Source of the DNA: Isoetes taiwanensis
Taxonomy: Eukaryota > Streptophyta > Lycopodiopsida > Isoetales > Isoetaceae
Direction of reading: 5' to 3'
DNA length: 64,000 nucleotides
NCBI GenBank assembly: GCA_021234155.1
Contig: JAJEKV010000005.1
Span: forward strand, 7,122,216 to 7,186,215
The translations under genes and the position numbers were made by a program. Below the pieces are notes generated by a model. It saw nothing but the letters and a program-made list of their open reading frames with translations, ran no database searches and was not told where the DNA came from. This document shows, piece by piece, positions 32,380-45,689 of this stretch (its first letter is position 1; each line of letters starts with the position of its first letter).

Positions 32380-35300
32380 TTCTCCCCACCTTAAAAGTGA
32401 TGCGTCCTCAAAGATCAAGACTACTCTTGCTGTGGGCAATACATCGTACATTGGGAGGAAGTCTCCCCTCCTTAAAGAGATAGCGTGAGATTATAGGTCA
32501 CACAGACTTTGTCATGTTCAAAGTGATTAAGTTTGAAATGACTTGTAATGTGCAATTTATAAGTCTGGGACATAGAAGGTAGAGGTATAGATTAGACCTG
32601 ATCATTGCCTAGGACTGTCAAAAGTGAACAGTCAAGGTGTGTGGAAGTCTCACTTTTTTCTATTCTATTCTATTCAGAGTATGGCTAGTTTTGAATTCAT
32701 TCGTTCTATACACACGTGTAATTGATTATATATTATGAACAGGTATAGACACAAGCAACTTCTATTTGTTCTTATATTATAATACGGAGTTATTAAGCTC
32801 GCACAGTTTAGTAGAAAGTGATTCTAATGATATTAACTTCTGTGTATATGTATTATATTCTCCCGTCGCTTTACAATCCATTTAATTACAGTCAGCGCTA
32901 ATTTAATTTTGTATCAGAATTTTGTTTTCCTATTTTTGTTATAGTTTTGACAACTCATAAGGTCCTACCCTCAGTATTTGACATGCCCCTCACATTTAGA
33001 CTTATCCTTTAATACAATTATATCGTACTGTATCTGACACTTTTACGCCTATACTCTAATATGAACTACAGGCACACGTTCTTCATCAATTACTATTCAT
33101 AACCTTCTAAGATAATCTAAGTCTCGTTATTCTCTCAGAAGTCTGTGTAAGACATACATAATTATCTCCTTTTGTTATGTTTGCTTATGTGTTTAAATAG
33201 CTCCTTTTAATTATCTTTAATGTTTCCATACGCTCACTCTATTCTAGTCTATTTTAACCATAGGTTATATTCACGTCGGTACGCCTTTGAATTACTTATT
33301 CATATTATTATTATTTTCGTAAATTTGTCACATATACAGACACTCTTATATTTACAGGTACATCTCACAGATACATTCGACGTAACTGGTTCCGCCCGGG
33401 TCGCTACCTGGCAGTGCTATGGCCATGCAATCCTCCTGTATCACAGAAGGACAGCTGTGACTATGGTGTCCACGGTGGAAGACATGCCTGGTCCCGCTTG
33501 AGGCTATTATATAATGATGGATATTGCCATTTCACGTAGAAGGAGACTGGATATAGCCCCATATATCTGATGGAGAAGTGGTTTATGATTATCTACCATC
33601 GACCACGTTAGAGAGGTACTATATTAAGGTGGATCTGAATTATAAGTACCCAGCTCCTGAAAGGAAGACCACTTCAGAAGTGTAGGTTTCGACATTTTAT
33701 AGCTATTGCCACTTGAATGGAGGTATGACTCGCGGAAAGGTCGAGAATAATGTTGCATGAGGATGTGGATCCATAAACTACGGATTATAAAATTACGCAT
33801 ACGTTACGTTTCGTAAGAAGATTGGTGTTCCTGAGGTGTGCAACAACAATGCAAGGGGGTGCATGAATAAGATGACGACATAGTCACTTGGATACGCTCA
33901 ATGACGTTGGTCAAATGCATGACCATTACGAAGGATATAAATTAAGGAAATGGACACATCTGATGTCTGCTGGGAACATGGAGATGCCGAATAAGAGACT
34001 GGACAATAATGTGGAACGTAGTTTGCACATAAGGTCAAGAGAAGAGGACAATTGGGAGGAACAGGCACAAGCATCTAAAAAAACTGCAGGGTATGTTGGA
34101 TCTTTGGTGAAGCCAGACTATGAAGGAAAGTTGACCTTCAACTAATGATACATTAGGAAGGCAAGTAATGTACCCACACGACAAGTGGGAGACAAGAGGT
34201 GCTTGAAAGTTGTTGTAAACAACGTTTCGAATCTAGAACGTTGAATATACCTAAGTCTAGAGTATGAACAAGGTAGGCGCCCAATGAACATCTCACCAAG
34301 GAGGATGTGGTCTGGACTTGGTATGGTGTGTATATTCCAAGGAGTAACTCCGCGTTGGTATATGTGTACTAGGACCATTTAATAGAAAAACATAACTAAA
34401 AGAAGATATGATATATACTAGAACTTTTAGTTCACATTCCATATGAATACGGAAGTAATGAAGATAAGAGTTCTTATACTAGAGATCAAACATGTCCACA
34501 AGGAACCTAAGATGGCATTTGCCCGTGTGGAAGTTATGACTAGAGGTTGAGGACCAAGGCAAACTAAAACTAGAGACATGTCTATGGTACCAGATAACCA
34601 AGTTGAGGAAATAAGTTGGCCGCAAGTAGGAATATAGCTAGATGCCTATGTCAACGAGTTACATATGAGTGTAGACTTAAGGTTGGTGCACACATGTTAC
34701 TATATCATATAATAACAACGTAGCGGTCTTGGATGTGGAAAGGACTTAGTAGTATCAAATACTACACTAGCGAGGATATCAAGGATGTCGATTGTGACAT
34801 CCAGATGTATGTCATATTGGAAGATGGTAGAATATTCGTACAAGGCTGGTGGCATATTACGTGACAATGTTTACAGAAGAAGAATAATGATATGCTTATA
34901 TACGAAGATATTGGGTTAAGGTATGGTCCACCAGAGATATGCACTCAAGCTATCCCAATGGTTGGAGTTGACTATCCTAGATACATCGTACTAAGGGAGA
35001 TGAGAAGGGTTTAAATCAATGAGAATAGCTAGAGTAAGTCTAGCATATACGGTGATGTTATATTCGAAAACACCCCGAGGATGGTTGGAAGGGTGTCGAA
35101 ATAACCGATAATGAGAGCTTAACTACTGAAAGGTTGTAAATACCAATGAATTATTTCAGCGTTACAAGCTGAGAATAAAAGGGTGTATCAGATCGGGTAT
35201 CCCCCTGATAGAAGAAAAGAAGGAGTGAGCCGATTTTATCTTTAGGGGTAACCGAGAAGAGGCAATACATAGCAATTCCAAGTCCCGATAAAAATCAAGA

Positions 35301-38263
35301 CGAGGTCTATAGATTACAAGGGGTGAGATTGTATATAGACCAATAGTCCATGTATCCTAAGAGTTACCCTACTTGCGGGGAACAATTCTAAATGCTGAAG
35401 TAGAAGTTGGAGGACCGTTGCCTTTAGGCATAGACCCCTTAAAGATTATGACTTTAAGACTAGGTTCGAACATAGGGGTTTCCCTATTATGAGATCGAGA
35501 GATTTAAATGCCTCCGTCTCATTATGAGGGAACCAAAGACGACAACATTTGAAGTGATCAAAAGTTGAAGTTGACATGGTAACTTAAGAAAATAGGTTAG
35601 TTGTGGCAAAGCATGGCGAAACACAAAGGATAATTAAGTGAAGGAACCCTTAGAGAAGGCCTTCGACCGTGGTAGAAACCTTTGGGAATTATGGCATAAT
35701 CCCGTGGGGACATTAAAGTTTATGTACGGGGTTAAAGCACCATAAGGTACTAAAGGAATGGTTGAAATAGCTAGAGACGCTATCAACATATAAGCAGCAT
35801 ATACAAGTCCAACATAAAGTTGGCCCCTGTCCATTTGGGAAATAGGTGGCGCAGCCACATCATAAAGTTACATAGGCAATGGGTTTTGCTTGAAAGAACT
35901 ACCAAGGTTACACTTTAGCTAAGTTAGAGCAGAGCTCTAGCATTGCGGGATGTAGATATATGCTTATTGTGTACATATTATGTACACATACGATAAACAT
36001 CTTAGAGGTAATCTAAGTGGTGATACAAGGGAAGAAAGATGACTCAAAAGTTACTAATGAAGGGACTGGAGATATATTCGAAATGTGCAAAGGACCGGCA
36101 ATCCATTGCATGCTAGGGTAGTTGGCACTTGAAATAAATGTCAACGGCCAATAGAATGAAGCTTAAGATGAGGGGGTTGAATAGTACAATAGTACAATTC
36201 CAGGATAGGTATCAAATAGGAGTTACATGCTAAAAGTTCAAATGTGTCTTGAATAGACACCTAAGACTAGCTTTCCCACATGATCCATTGCCGGATCAGA
36301 CTGAGGTGAACATCATGGGTTACATGGAGGTGTAAGTTAGGATATATAGGACTCGAACATGGATACAAGTCCGGGTTATCTCAAACATAGGTAATTGTAG
36401 AAAGGCTCACAAAATACTAGGCAGGCACCTTGATGACTCCAGGTAATTTACGATTAATACGAAGGCTCACCCGCTCTTAGGCCATGACTATGGCTTGAAC
36501 GAGGATGCCAAGTCATTGGAAATGCTACAACAATGTGATCGCATCATGACAGAGAAATGTAATAATTAACATTTCCAGGATGTAGGACAATGTTAACTCA
36601 TAACCCCCAATGATAGGTGGGTCAACAATATATGGAACATATAATAGCGGCTTAAAAGCCACAAGATGATTAATGAATACGTAAAGGAGTAAATGGATTG
36701 GTGACTCTACTGAATAAAGGTCACAGCCAAAGGGTGAGATGTGTACGCTGTGACAGGCGTAAGGGTGGGAATACTGAAAATCGATCATAGACGTAGAAAA
36801 CATATTGAAGAAGAGAAGGAATAAAGGACCCTTATGAATGATATTTAGCAATCTGGATAGGAAGGTTATTCCCTAACATGAAGGTAGTCTTTGCTAACAT
36901 GCAAAGGTATACCTGCGGCTTGAAAGGCAGCAAGAGCTGAAAAACTCTTTAAAGATTTGGTGTATGGCTTAGGGAAGAAGACTTGCATGTCCTAGGACAA
37001 CATGGTGAATTGAGTTCACCAAGGACATTTTTAATAAACAGATAGATAGGTAGACAGCATTTGTACATCATGCCATATTGGCATCGTCCATGAGGACATA
37101 TGACGGACCCTTAGAGACTTGAACACAAGATCTCTGGATAGAGGAGGCCTATCGTGAGAGGTCTTTGGGTGGTACGGTCCCCTGGGATCTTCACGTAATC
37201 CCTTGGAATATGTAAGTTCATTTGCGGACTTAAAGACGTCTAGGCACTAAAATAATAGTTGGAAAGACTTATTGCTTACGCGATCTAGATAGCGTAGAAG
37301 GGGGTGATTAGTCAACAATGGTTGGAGGCCATTGGAATGTACGGGAGAACAAGCCCAAAAGAGGGTAGAGTGCTGTCAATTTGACAGGCGTGTGGCGCAG
37401 ATAACTACTCATAGCCATATAGGCGGTGAAGTTTGGCACAAAATGATACCAAGATTTGTACCCAACACAAGGACTCACTACGTATTACAGAGTATGTGTC
37501 ATGATCTAGGGGAAATGATCCATAAAAGGAACACGGCCGATGAGAAGGAATATTGAAGAGTGATAGGATCAAAGAAATCCAAACCCATGGTCTAGAAGGG
37601 TGCTGCATGGCAGTCCCTAGTTGGTTGGGCGAAAAGAGATCCTTTCACTGGGAAATGAGAGGAGTCAAGGCCCAGACACTAGAAAGGAATAACGTTAATT
37701 ATAATTATGTCTATAAAATATTACTTAACCCTTAATATATAACGGCGAATAAGGTCTAATGTAAAGCTTGTGAATGTAGTATGGATTGAATCATGGCAAG
37801 GCCCGAAGAAATTGTGTTATCAAGGCATCTACCAAAGGAAAGATATAGGTCGAGGAACGCCGATAACTGGATATTATTATCGCCGCTTAAGGAATATCCA
37901 AGGATATAACACATGCTGTCGTTGTTAATTAAATTCCAAAATTAGTCCCACCAAGTGAGTTGATATTATCATAACAAGTTGGCCGGACTTGCTAGATTAT
38001 GTCGTTTCATTTGGTCAGTTTATTCCTAGGGGATACTAGCTTTATGTATGGTTAACAGTTATCCGATCGACTATGGCAGAGAGAGGTTGACTCCCGTGGC
38101 TATGGCAAGACTGCTTACTCTGGCGGCTATGGCAAGAGAGCTTGCTTCGGTGGAGTTGTTGCCTCCACAACGTGGATCTATAGAAGGTAGTCTTCTAATT
38201 TAAATAGAAAACAGAGCCACTATAAATAAAATGAGAACTATTATATTCCTCGATAGAGGAACT
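32380..38263 (-). other. Retrotransposon interior without recognisable genes
   Basis: I looked for RT (Y-x-DD), protease (D-S/T-G), integrase and CCHC motifs on both strands and recognised none in an open frame. A short TTCTA microsatellite lies at 32660-32678. All open stretches are under about 110 codons. Confidence 0.5.
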
Positions 38264-38630
38264 TAGCCCATAGGTAAAGGGGTTGACTTGGTTGTAGGAG
38301 GTCAAGGGTTCAATCCCACAATATGGCCCTTTCTTTTAAAAAGAGTTGGGGTCTAGAAATAAAACATTAAATATGTATAAGAATATTTATAAAACTATAA
38401 GATTACATAAAAGGAAAGTTGGCTCATTGGTAAAGGTGTTGGCTTGGGTGCAGAAGGTCAGGGGTTCAATCCTATGATGTACCTTTTGCTAAAAAGGATG
38501 TTTAACTAGGCAAAACAGATTATAGATAAGTATAGATAAGAAATAAAATCGTACATATGCTACATAAAGAGAGTTGGCAAAATGGACAGACTGTTGGGTT
38601 ATAAGTGGGAGGTCATGGGTTCGAAATGGG
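38264..38630 (+). repeat. Three tandem tRNA-like (SINE-head-like) units, period about 155 bp
   Basis: Each unit has an A-box-like element (TAGCCCATAGGTAAAGG at 38264; TGGCTCATTGGTAAAGG at 38420; TTGGCAAAATGGACAGA at 38574). About 40 bp further each has a B-box-like element (GGGTTCAATCCC at 38306; GGGGTTCAATCC at 38461; GGGTTCGAAAT at 38617). A/B-box spacing and sequence fit RNA polymerase III tRNA-type promoters. I could not fold a full cloverleaf, so these are tRNA-derived repeats rather than tRNA genes. They sit inside the LTR element, a few hundred bp downstream of its PBS. Confidence 0.65.
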
Positions 38631-38633
38631 GGG

Positions 38634-38875
38634 GGGATAAAAAAAAAATTTTAATTTTTTTTTTTTTTTTTTAAAGGTGGCGGGCACCCCCTACCTCGGC
38701 GTTGCTACGGCCGCCAGGAGCGTCCGGGTACCCCCTGCCCGCCACTTAGGGTTAGGGTTTTTTTTTTTTAATTAGGGTGGCGGGCACCCCTACCTCGATG
38801 TCGCCAATCGTCGCCAAAGAACACCCGGGTACCCCCTGCCCGCCACTTAGGGTTAGGGTTTTGCACCGGGTACAC
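38634..38875. repeat. Homopolymer runs plus two GC-rich copies with TTAGGG pairs
   Basis: After a G9 run and A/T homopolymers, two related blocks (38676-38757, 38775-38862) each start GGTGGCGGGCACCCC and end TACCCCCTGCCCGCCAC, followed by TTAGGGTTAGGGTTTT. Each block's ends pair with each other (GTGGCGGGCA..TGCCCGCCAC), giving a hairpin. Two TTAGGG units are too few to call telomeric DNA. Confidence 0.75.
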
Positions 38876-39027
38876 TCCTCTTAATCCCACTTAAACCACA
38901 TTAAGTCAATCATGACGACATCTACTACACCACCCAAATCTCATACTACTCCAAAATCCTCACTCACTAGCTAACGATCTAACGAGTTTGACATGGCCAG
39001 TGCTATGATCTGGTCCACTAAAATCAT

Positions 39028-39040
39028 GGCTCTGATACCA
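39028..39040 (-). promoter_or_regulatory. Primer-binding site, initiator-Met tRNA type
   Basis: On the minus strand TGGTATCAGAGCC follows the 5' LTR after one base. This is the standard PBS complementary to the 3' end of plant initiator methionine tRNA. It fixes the element's orientation. Confidence 0.92.
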
Positions 39041-39041
39041 C

Positions 39042-40789
39042 TGTGACGCTCCCTGAACATATACGACCCCCGGCCGTATACATACGGGGACTTTCCCCTC
39101 CCATGGCGACCATCTCACCATGAGCAGGGCCCTCCGTCTATCCCGGGCCATCTATGGAATGATGCCCGAGTGAAGGACACGGAGGGGTCATTCGGCCCAC
39201 GCCTTCAATGGGACTCCTACGTCGCGGAAGCGTGAATACATGTTAGCACACAGCATAAATCATATATATATAAATAACCACCACGACGGGTGGCACATCC
39301 ATCCTAGTACCACGGCAAAGAATATGCATCTAACCCTAAGGAAAACACCCCAAACCCCAGGTTCTACCCCGGTTCAGACTCCTGTGAGGATAGACTGATG
39401 GCTCGGTCTCAAGAGATCAGCAGACAGAGGTATAACCTGGCGTTGGCTGGCATAGAACATCGGCTAGGGTTGTCCACTCCATCCGCCCCTCCTGTGCACA
39501 CTTTGCAGATGGGTCGATTCACGCTATGGCTTCGCTATAGCCTTCCGGAGATGCAGGCTCGAGGTATCACCCTGCTGAGCCTACTCCAGGGTTCATGACG
39601 CCCCGGTCCGATGAGGCAGGTCAGGGAAGCGTCCCCTTCCAGGATCACAGTGGTTCCATGGGTGAGCTAGAGAATACGTGCCGCGATCGGCGACCCAGCA
39701 TCCGTGCCGACTTACTCACCCTAAATCTACTCAAAGTGCAAGGTGCCCCATACGGGTCACACCTCTACACCCAGGGAGTGTCAGACCCATACCCGGCCCT
39801 CTACGTGACCGGCTATCAGGCCTAGCCCACTGTAGGAGTCTCAGGAGCCTTTTATGTTCGTGCAAGACCCCACCCCCACTTCACCACTGCGTCCCTTCTT
39901 TGGTGCTAAGCCAATCCATAGCATCTATGACCCGGTGGTCTCTTGTACACAGGCCGCAACTAATAGGATACTACAGGGCTCTATCTAGGAGCATACTACA
40001 ATAAATGGCCTCAAAGGTCTCTACCCCCCCGTAATCCCCCATCTCTGGAGTGCTAACTAAACAGAGATCTACCAATCCATCCTTTGAGCAAAACCAGAAT
40101 CAAAATATAAAGAGAACTTACATTTACAACCAAGGGTTAGTTCCTACCACCAAAACACAGAGAGAGCAGACAAGACAACACACAAGTGCCCAACTGGGGC
40201 GCTACCCTAGAATTCACAGCTATCCTAGCCACCCACCTGAGTTCTGGCTGGACCCGTTACCATTGGGTGCTTCCATCTCCCTCGGGTCTTGGGGTTCAAA
40301 CTTCCAGCTACACAGTGAAAGTGCTTGGTAAAGGTGGCGCTCAACTTGGCGGCGCGCCGGCTCCTCAAAGGTGGCGCTCAACTTGGCGGCTCGGCTCCTC
40401 AAAGGTGGCTCGGCTCCTCTTGGTCGATTCTTTGAAGGGTGCCTGGCTGCTGCTCCTCCTCCTCCATCTCCACTTGCTCCTAATTCGAATTGGGGCACAA
40501 AAGCCCTAATTTGGGTGTCCAAAATGGAAACCCTGCCTTGCCCAATCGATTTGGGCCAGGTGGCAGCTCCGGGTTGGCTAATATTAACTAATTTGGTATT
40601 TTAGGCCCTTTTAATATTATATTAAGCCTTAAATTCGAATTAGGGTTTAAGGTTAGGTTTCCACCTTTATAATTTAATTATTAACATAGCTAACCTTAGC
40701 TTATGAATAATTAATGTGCCATTAATTATTCATAGTGACGTGTCACGTATTTATACTTAAAAAGGCGTATAAATATGTGGAACGTCACA
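39042..40789 (-). repeat. 5' LTR of the retrotransposon (1748 bp)
   Basis: In element orientation it begins TGTGACGTTCCACATATTTA at 40789 and ends GGGAGCGTCACA at 39042, next to the PBS. Compared with the other LTR it carries small insertions around 40340-40440 (GGCGGCGCG-type) and several indels in 39420-39840. Confidence 0.93.
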
Positions 40790-40794
40790 TTTTC

Positions 40795-43700
40795 TTTGCT
40801 TGTGAATATCATATACACAATAAATACATGCCTCCTGCAAAATTCATCTCGAATTAGCTGCAACGATTGAAATTAGCCTAGAACCATACCTTAGAAGGAT
40901 CTATTCTGGAAGACCCCAACAAAAGCCATGGCCGTAGGATCTAAAGCAAGTTTCGTATAGATATTTTGCTCTAGCAGATTTCTGAAAATCCGATTCACTT
41001 AAAATACTGGTATGTTTGTTAGCTTTTCTTCTCCAGCCTTAAGAATTTCTGGGCTTTCTTCTGCTCCAGCCTTAAAAATTTCTGGGCTTTCTTAAAGCCT
41101 TTGTCACCCCAAGATCTAATAACAATATACTCTTTGATATCTTCAAGAGAACAAAGGCATGACATGATAGCAGCAAACTGGATAGTGGCACCTCCTTGAA
41201 GAAATAAAATTTCATAATCATCTGGGATCTTATATGCCTAATAAAAATCCTTACCCCATGACTCATTTCCATAACGCTCATGCCGCTTCCTCTCTAATTG
41301 AGAGCTCCTCTTGAATCTGTGGAAGAATATTGAGTTGAGGTTCCAAAGGCAGTAGACATGAATCTGTATTACACGATCTCATTAAAAGTAAACTTGTCCA
41401 ACTGTTTAGGAACCATGACTGTATAGCTTTGTGGGACTGAGACAGGCTCAACGAATGATTTCGTACAGGTCTATTTGCCTTTGGAGGTTTCGGCAGGATA
41501 TATCCATGCCGATGTCAGACATGGCATCATGCAATTTTAAGAGGTATACTTATAATCCAAAAAAAAGAAACAGCCAGAGTTCACACATTCAAGAATCCTC
41601 TTTTGCAGAGCCATGAACAGAGGTTTTGAGAGACGAACCTTTATTATCATTTTGTTTCTCCTCCGGAATACCTACCTGCAAGCCAAAAAGGGGCATGAAG
41701 CAACTTGCTTCTCCTGCAAAAACTGCTGCAAGCAAGCTAAAAAGGGGCATGAAGCCGCTTTTCTCCCTTTGAAAATCCTGCAAGCAAAAGCAGATGAAGC
41801 AACTGCATGAGTCGATCCAGGGCTGGGTTGCTGCGCTCAAGTCGATCCATAGTTATGTCATGCGGCACTGCCTTGGAGGAGTGGATTTATTTTTTTCTTC
41901 TAAGCCGAGGGATGCATGTGCTGCTGCTCTTCGAGCACCAACAGAAAAACCCTATCACAGCTGATGGAACAAAAAGTAACGTTTATAAACAGAGAGAGAA
42001 AAAAGGATTTCGTAGAAAAAAGGGCTTTCCTTTTGACCATTAAAAGAGGAGATCACGTTTAAAAAAAAGGGGGGCTTTGTTTGGAACCATTCGATCTGAT
42101 CAGATCATTTGCGGCCGTCGGATCTAGGGCTGGATCCAAATCCAGGACTTACGGTAAAACATTATAATATAAGATATGTATTGTGTGATTCTTCTTGATT
42201 GTTAAAAATTTTATAAGTTTATCTTTAAATTACAAGAAACTTATCGCGGCGGCCAAGGCCGCCGCGAACGTTTCTCTTCCCCAACTCGTCTATACATGCT
42301 AGAACATGCAGAATTTGAACTTGCATTTTGTTGCCTTGTGTTCAGTGCCCCCACGATAGAAGAATATTGACCATAACGACTCGTTACAAAAGATGTTTGC
42401 ATTAAATCAAAAGAATCTAAGTTCCGAACATACAAAAATTGAACTGTGTTTGGGGCATGGGGAATTCTAACCTCTATAGTTGCCAATATATCTATGCAAA
42501 ATGGTTATTCAAAATGCATATGAATAAAACATGAACCCATTAACCCAATAGCTTTCCATATGGTAAGAACAAATTTATGATATGCATCATGGAGATGGTC
42601 TGTCATGCAATATTGTCCAACACGATTATTTGCTCTGCTCAATGTATGGAAATGTTTCAAACGTGGTAGATCAAATTTGGCCTCTGCTGATACGAGAAGT
42701 TGTAGAATTTACATTAACACCCAAAACAATAAAACATGGCATTGATGTCATTCCTAGTGCCTTGACGACTTGTTATTTGAACTTTATGAGCAAAATGCAA
42801 TGCCAAGACCAACATCATGATTGTTGACAACTAAGTGCATTGAGGTTTAGCACATCACTAGTTTTTCCAAAAATTTCATGCATTGGATTTTACCATTGTT
42901 GGATTTTACCATTGACATTCTTAGTCTGGTGGTGATGATCGAATGGGACCTTCAACATTAACACCAATGGCATAATTTAGGCAGAGGTCACAATTGAAGC
43001 AATAGGGTTTTGAAAAGGAACCAAGATTTGACATGAGACCACATTTATGGGGCAGAGCATGATTGGGGCACAAGATATGTATCTTTGCATATATGTATCT
43101 TTAAACTTACACTTTGTACATGAAAATCACTTTATGCTGTAATTTTCTACCAAAATAAGTAATGCATGAAGATGCCTCTCAAATCCAATCTCGCTTTTGT
43201 ATGATATCAATATAGAACTCCCCGTAAAGGTTATTTTACATCCATTGTTCAATATGGGTGGCTCATATTTAGCCAAAGGCTACCAAACAAAGGCGTGGCT
43301 TTAGGCCACCAACGACCAACAGAGCTCAGTTCAACCCAAGCCATCTTTAACCAATATTCATGTCCGTGGCCCTTAAGCTACTACACTTAAAACTTTCGAA
43401 TGCCCAATGGTTCTTAGAGACAAAAGTAGGTGCGGTTTCCAAAGACTAACAAATGCTTCCATATTCTCTTAAATTGCGGTGAGAGGGCATCTCTTGGAGA
43501 ACTCTTATTGGAGCAAGAATCTGAAAAATCATGGAAAAAAGTTCCATGATTTTTGGGTTTTGATGTCCATAAACATGTCCATTTACATGCGCTATTTTTC
43601 TTAGTGATGAGTCCCGGATCCAAACATTTTTATCATGGCTCCCATCCAAATGTAGCATATCCGTTGCTCGAATCTGACTCCAAAATTAAAAAAAAAAAAA

Positions 43701-45685
43701 AAAAAAAAAGGCATTATGCCAAAGAATAACATTTGTTACCGTAATTTTTTTCCTAGCATATCATACATTGTTGCTTCAATGGAACAAACAGAGCTCGCTG
43801 TATCCGATTGGCAATACCGTTAAAAACGGGTTTGTGGCGGATCTCGAGATTCAAGGCCTCCCTCGGCTGAGGTAGCAGGCCAAATTTGTGTTAAAGGGAG
43901 AAAATGTTTGCGATCAACTTATTTGCCAAGAAATACTAATTAACATGCACCACTTATAATGTCGTTTTATTTGCCACCCGGTGAGTGCCAAGTTACAAGT
44001 GATGTAACCGAGCATGGCAATCAAGGTCATTCCCGGCATCCGGCTCATCAAATTGCTTGCAAAAAGATAAGGTGTTGGAAAATAAAACTTGATATGCGCA
44101 AAGTTCAACATGTGTTGCACCAAAAAAACGGTATTGGCCTCACGTCTTAAGCGCAAAACTACCTTTTAACGCCTTTACAACATTAGCACTTTGCATACGT
44201 GAAGGAACCCAATAAAGTCCCATAGAACTATGGGAGGGAGGTCATTCAAACAAAATTTGTACTTTTTACCTAAATCTTCAACTTATCTAAATATCGGAAG
44301 TCATGTCTAAAAGGTTGTTGCCTTTCCAAACTAGGCGAGAACAAATTCCCGGCTTGGGTGACCTTGGGGAAGGGTGGCATCCGGATATTCTAGTTCAATT
44401 AGCAAGAACACTTACCCTCGCCTCAAGAAATCGTGTGTGCCGACCTTCATTTGTTCTCTCCCATCGGTGGAAAGTCTATCCATCTTTGGAGTTGCCCCTC
44501 CGGGAGGCGTAACCGAGAAAATGATGTGGTGCAAAAGCTTGTCCCGGCATGTCCAAACTCATTGACACTACGGTTTTGTTGATATCAGCCACGGATGTAT
44601 CCAAGCTTGGGTTTCTCCTATCGCGGAGGCAGACGTAAACCGGTTGTACGAAGACTCTCACTACAATGAAAGATGCAAAGAAAGCGAGTTGGATCTGCCA
44701 TAGCGAGTTTAGGCGAGGTCAAATCCTAGATATTTGATCTTTGCTCTCGACTGTAAAACCATATTTAAGCTCAATCCATTATCTATGGCATTGTTAAATC
44801 CTGAACAATATTTGCTCTAAAATCTGCCCTTTTTATGTACATTTAGATAACCTTGTGGTATCAATCGAATAAGGATTTAAAAGGATTTAAAATATACCTT
44901 CCCTAAATAAGTTTAGCTATGGTCGTCCATTTATTGCCATGCGCGTCGATCGTAGCAAATAGTTTCTTCTCTTCGTTAAATGTCCATGCACCTTTCTTGA
45001 TCTTGGAATCCAAATGATTAAACCATCTCGCATATTACCTAGATTATCATAGTTACCGTCTTGAATATAAAAGATGGGCCATATAGTCTGATTTAAAACG
45101 TGTAATGCTCGTCAGTATCTTTCTCCGGCCTTTTTTTCCGATGCACCCATTTCTTTGTTCCCAAAAAGTTCCACCATCTCTACTATATGATCATCCTCCC
45201 GATTAAATCATAAGAAAGAAGATTCTAAGCTACTTAGGTAATTACTTTGGGTTCTGCGGATTCTCGCAGAGTAGTTACCTCTTTCTTCCACTTCCTCTAA
45301 CAAATAAAGTATATGTTTACTAATCTTTTCCCATCCGCCATGCATTCGCGACAAAATCTATAACCTATGCATCTTGCTACAGGCGCCAAAACCATATGAT
45401 CATTTTGGCCTATTGAATCTGAGATCTCACAAATGTTGTTGTGCCTTTACAGATCAAAAAGCGATTTGCCTCAAATATTCACTGTTTTTTGGTGATGTGT
45501 TTCATCCTTGCGATTGGCCTCGTGGTGATTTTCCATTTATTTCTCATCAATTATGGTCAATTGTGTAGCTGCAATTCCGTTATGTACTTTCAAAAGTTTG
45601 TTCCACTTTGGAATCTAGGCCCACATCACAAATGAAATAGTTTACGTGTTTTGGTTTGAATAATTTGTAGAACACATAGGCTCTT
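40795..45685. other. Long interval without an identified gene
   Basis: I see no supported gene. Notable points are a direct repeat of about 28 bp (CAGCCTTAARAATTTCTGGG, 41034-41095), a repeated AAAAAGGGGCATGAAGC (41683, 41739), a perfect 10-bp-arm hairpin CGCGGCGGCC AA GGCCGCCGCG (42245-42266), and a poly-A run at about 43688-43710. Coding-like but unassigned stretches occur on the minus strand at 42486-42241 (MATIEVRIPHAPNTVQFLYV), 44156-43914 and 44661-44476. These could be exons of an unrecognised gene. Confidence 0.3.
42245..42266. repeat. Perfect GC-rich hairpin, 10-bp arms
   Basis: CGCGGCGGCC and GGCCGCCGCG are separated by AA, in otherwise AT-rich sequence. Role unknown. Confidence 0.85.
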
Positions 45686-45689
45686 GATT

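Larger units (their letters stand above)
30662..40789 (-). mobile_element. Complete LTR retrotransposon, 10.1 kb, minus orientation
   Basis: Two LTRs (30662-32379 and 39042-40789) start TGTGACG and end CGTCACA. They are flanked by the 5-bp target duplication TTTTC (30657-30661 and 40790-40794). The primer-binding site lies next to the right LTR and is legible on the minus strand, so transcription runs right to left. The LTRs are colinear, with scattered substitutions and small indels concentrated in the equivalents of 31020-31460 and 31900-32010. The interior (6.66 kb) shows no open frame beyond about 110 codons, so the element is either heavily mutated or a non-coding derivative (LARD-like). 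The minus-strand sequence just before the PPT can be read as an eroded polyprotein end, suggesting Ty3/Gypsy, but weakly. Confidence 0.92.

Noticed and set aside
38264-38630. Functional tRNA genes
   Set aside because: A- and B-box-like sequences are present but I could not form acceptor and anticodon stems; tandem 155-bp spacing fits SINE-type repeats better.
38745-38862. TTAGGGTTAGGG as telomeric sequence
   Set aside because: Only two repeat units in each of two copies, inside an LTR element; far too short for a telomere or interstitial telomeric block.
45374-45635. Plus-strand frames with a hydrophobic stretch (FLVMCFILAIGLVVIFHLFL) as a second membrane gene
   Set aside because: Short, no start context or domain, and downstream of the opposite-strand LEA-2 gene; hydrophobic runs arise easily in T-rich sequence.
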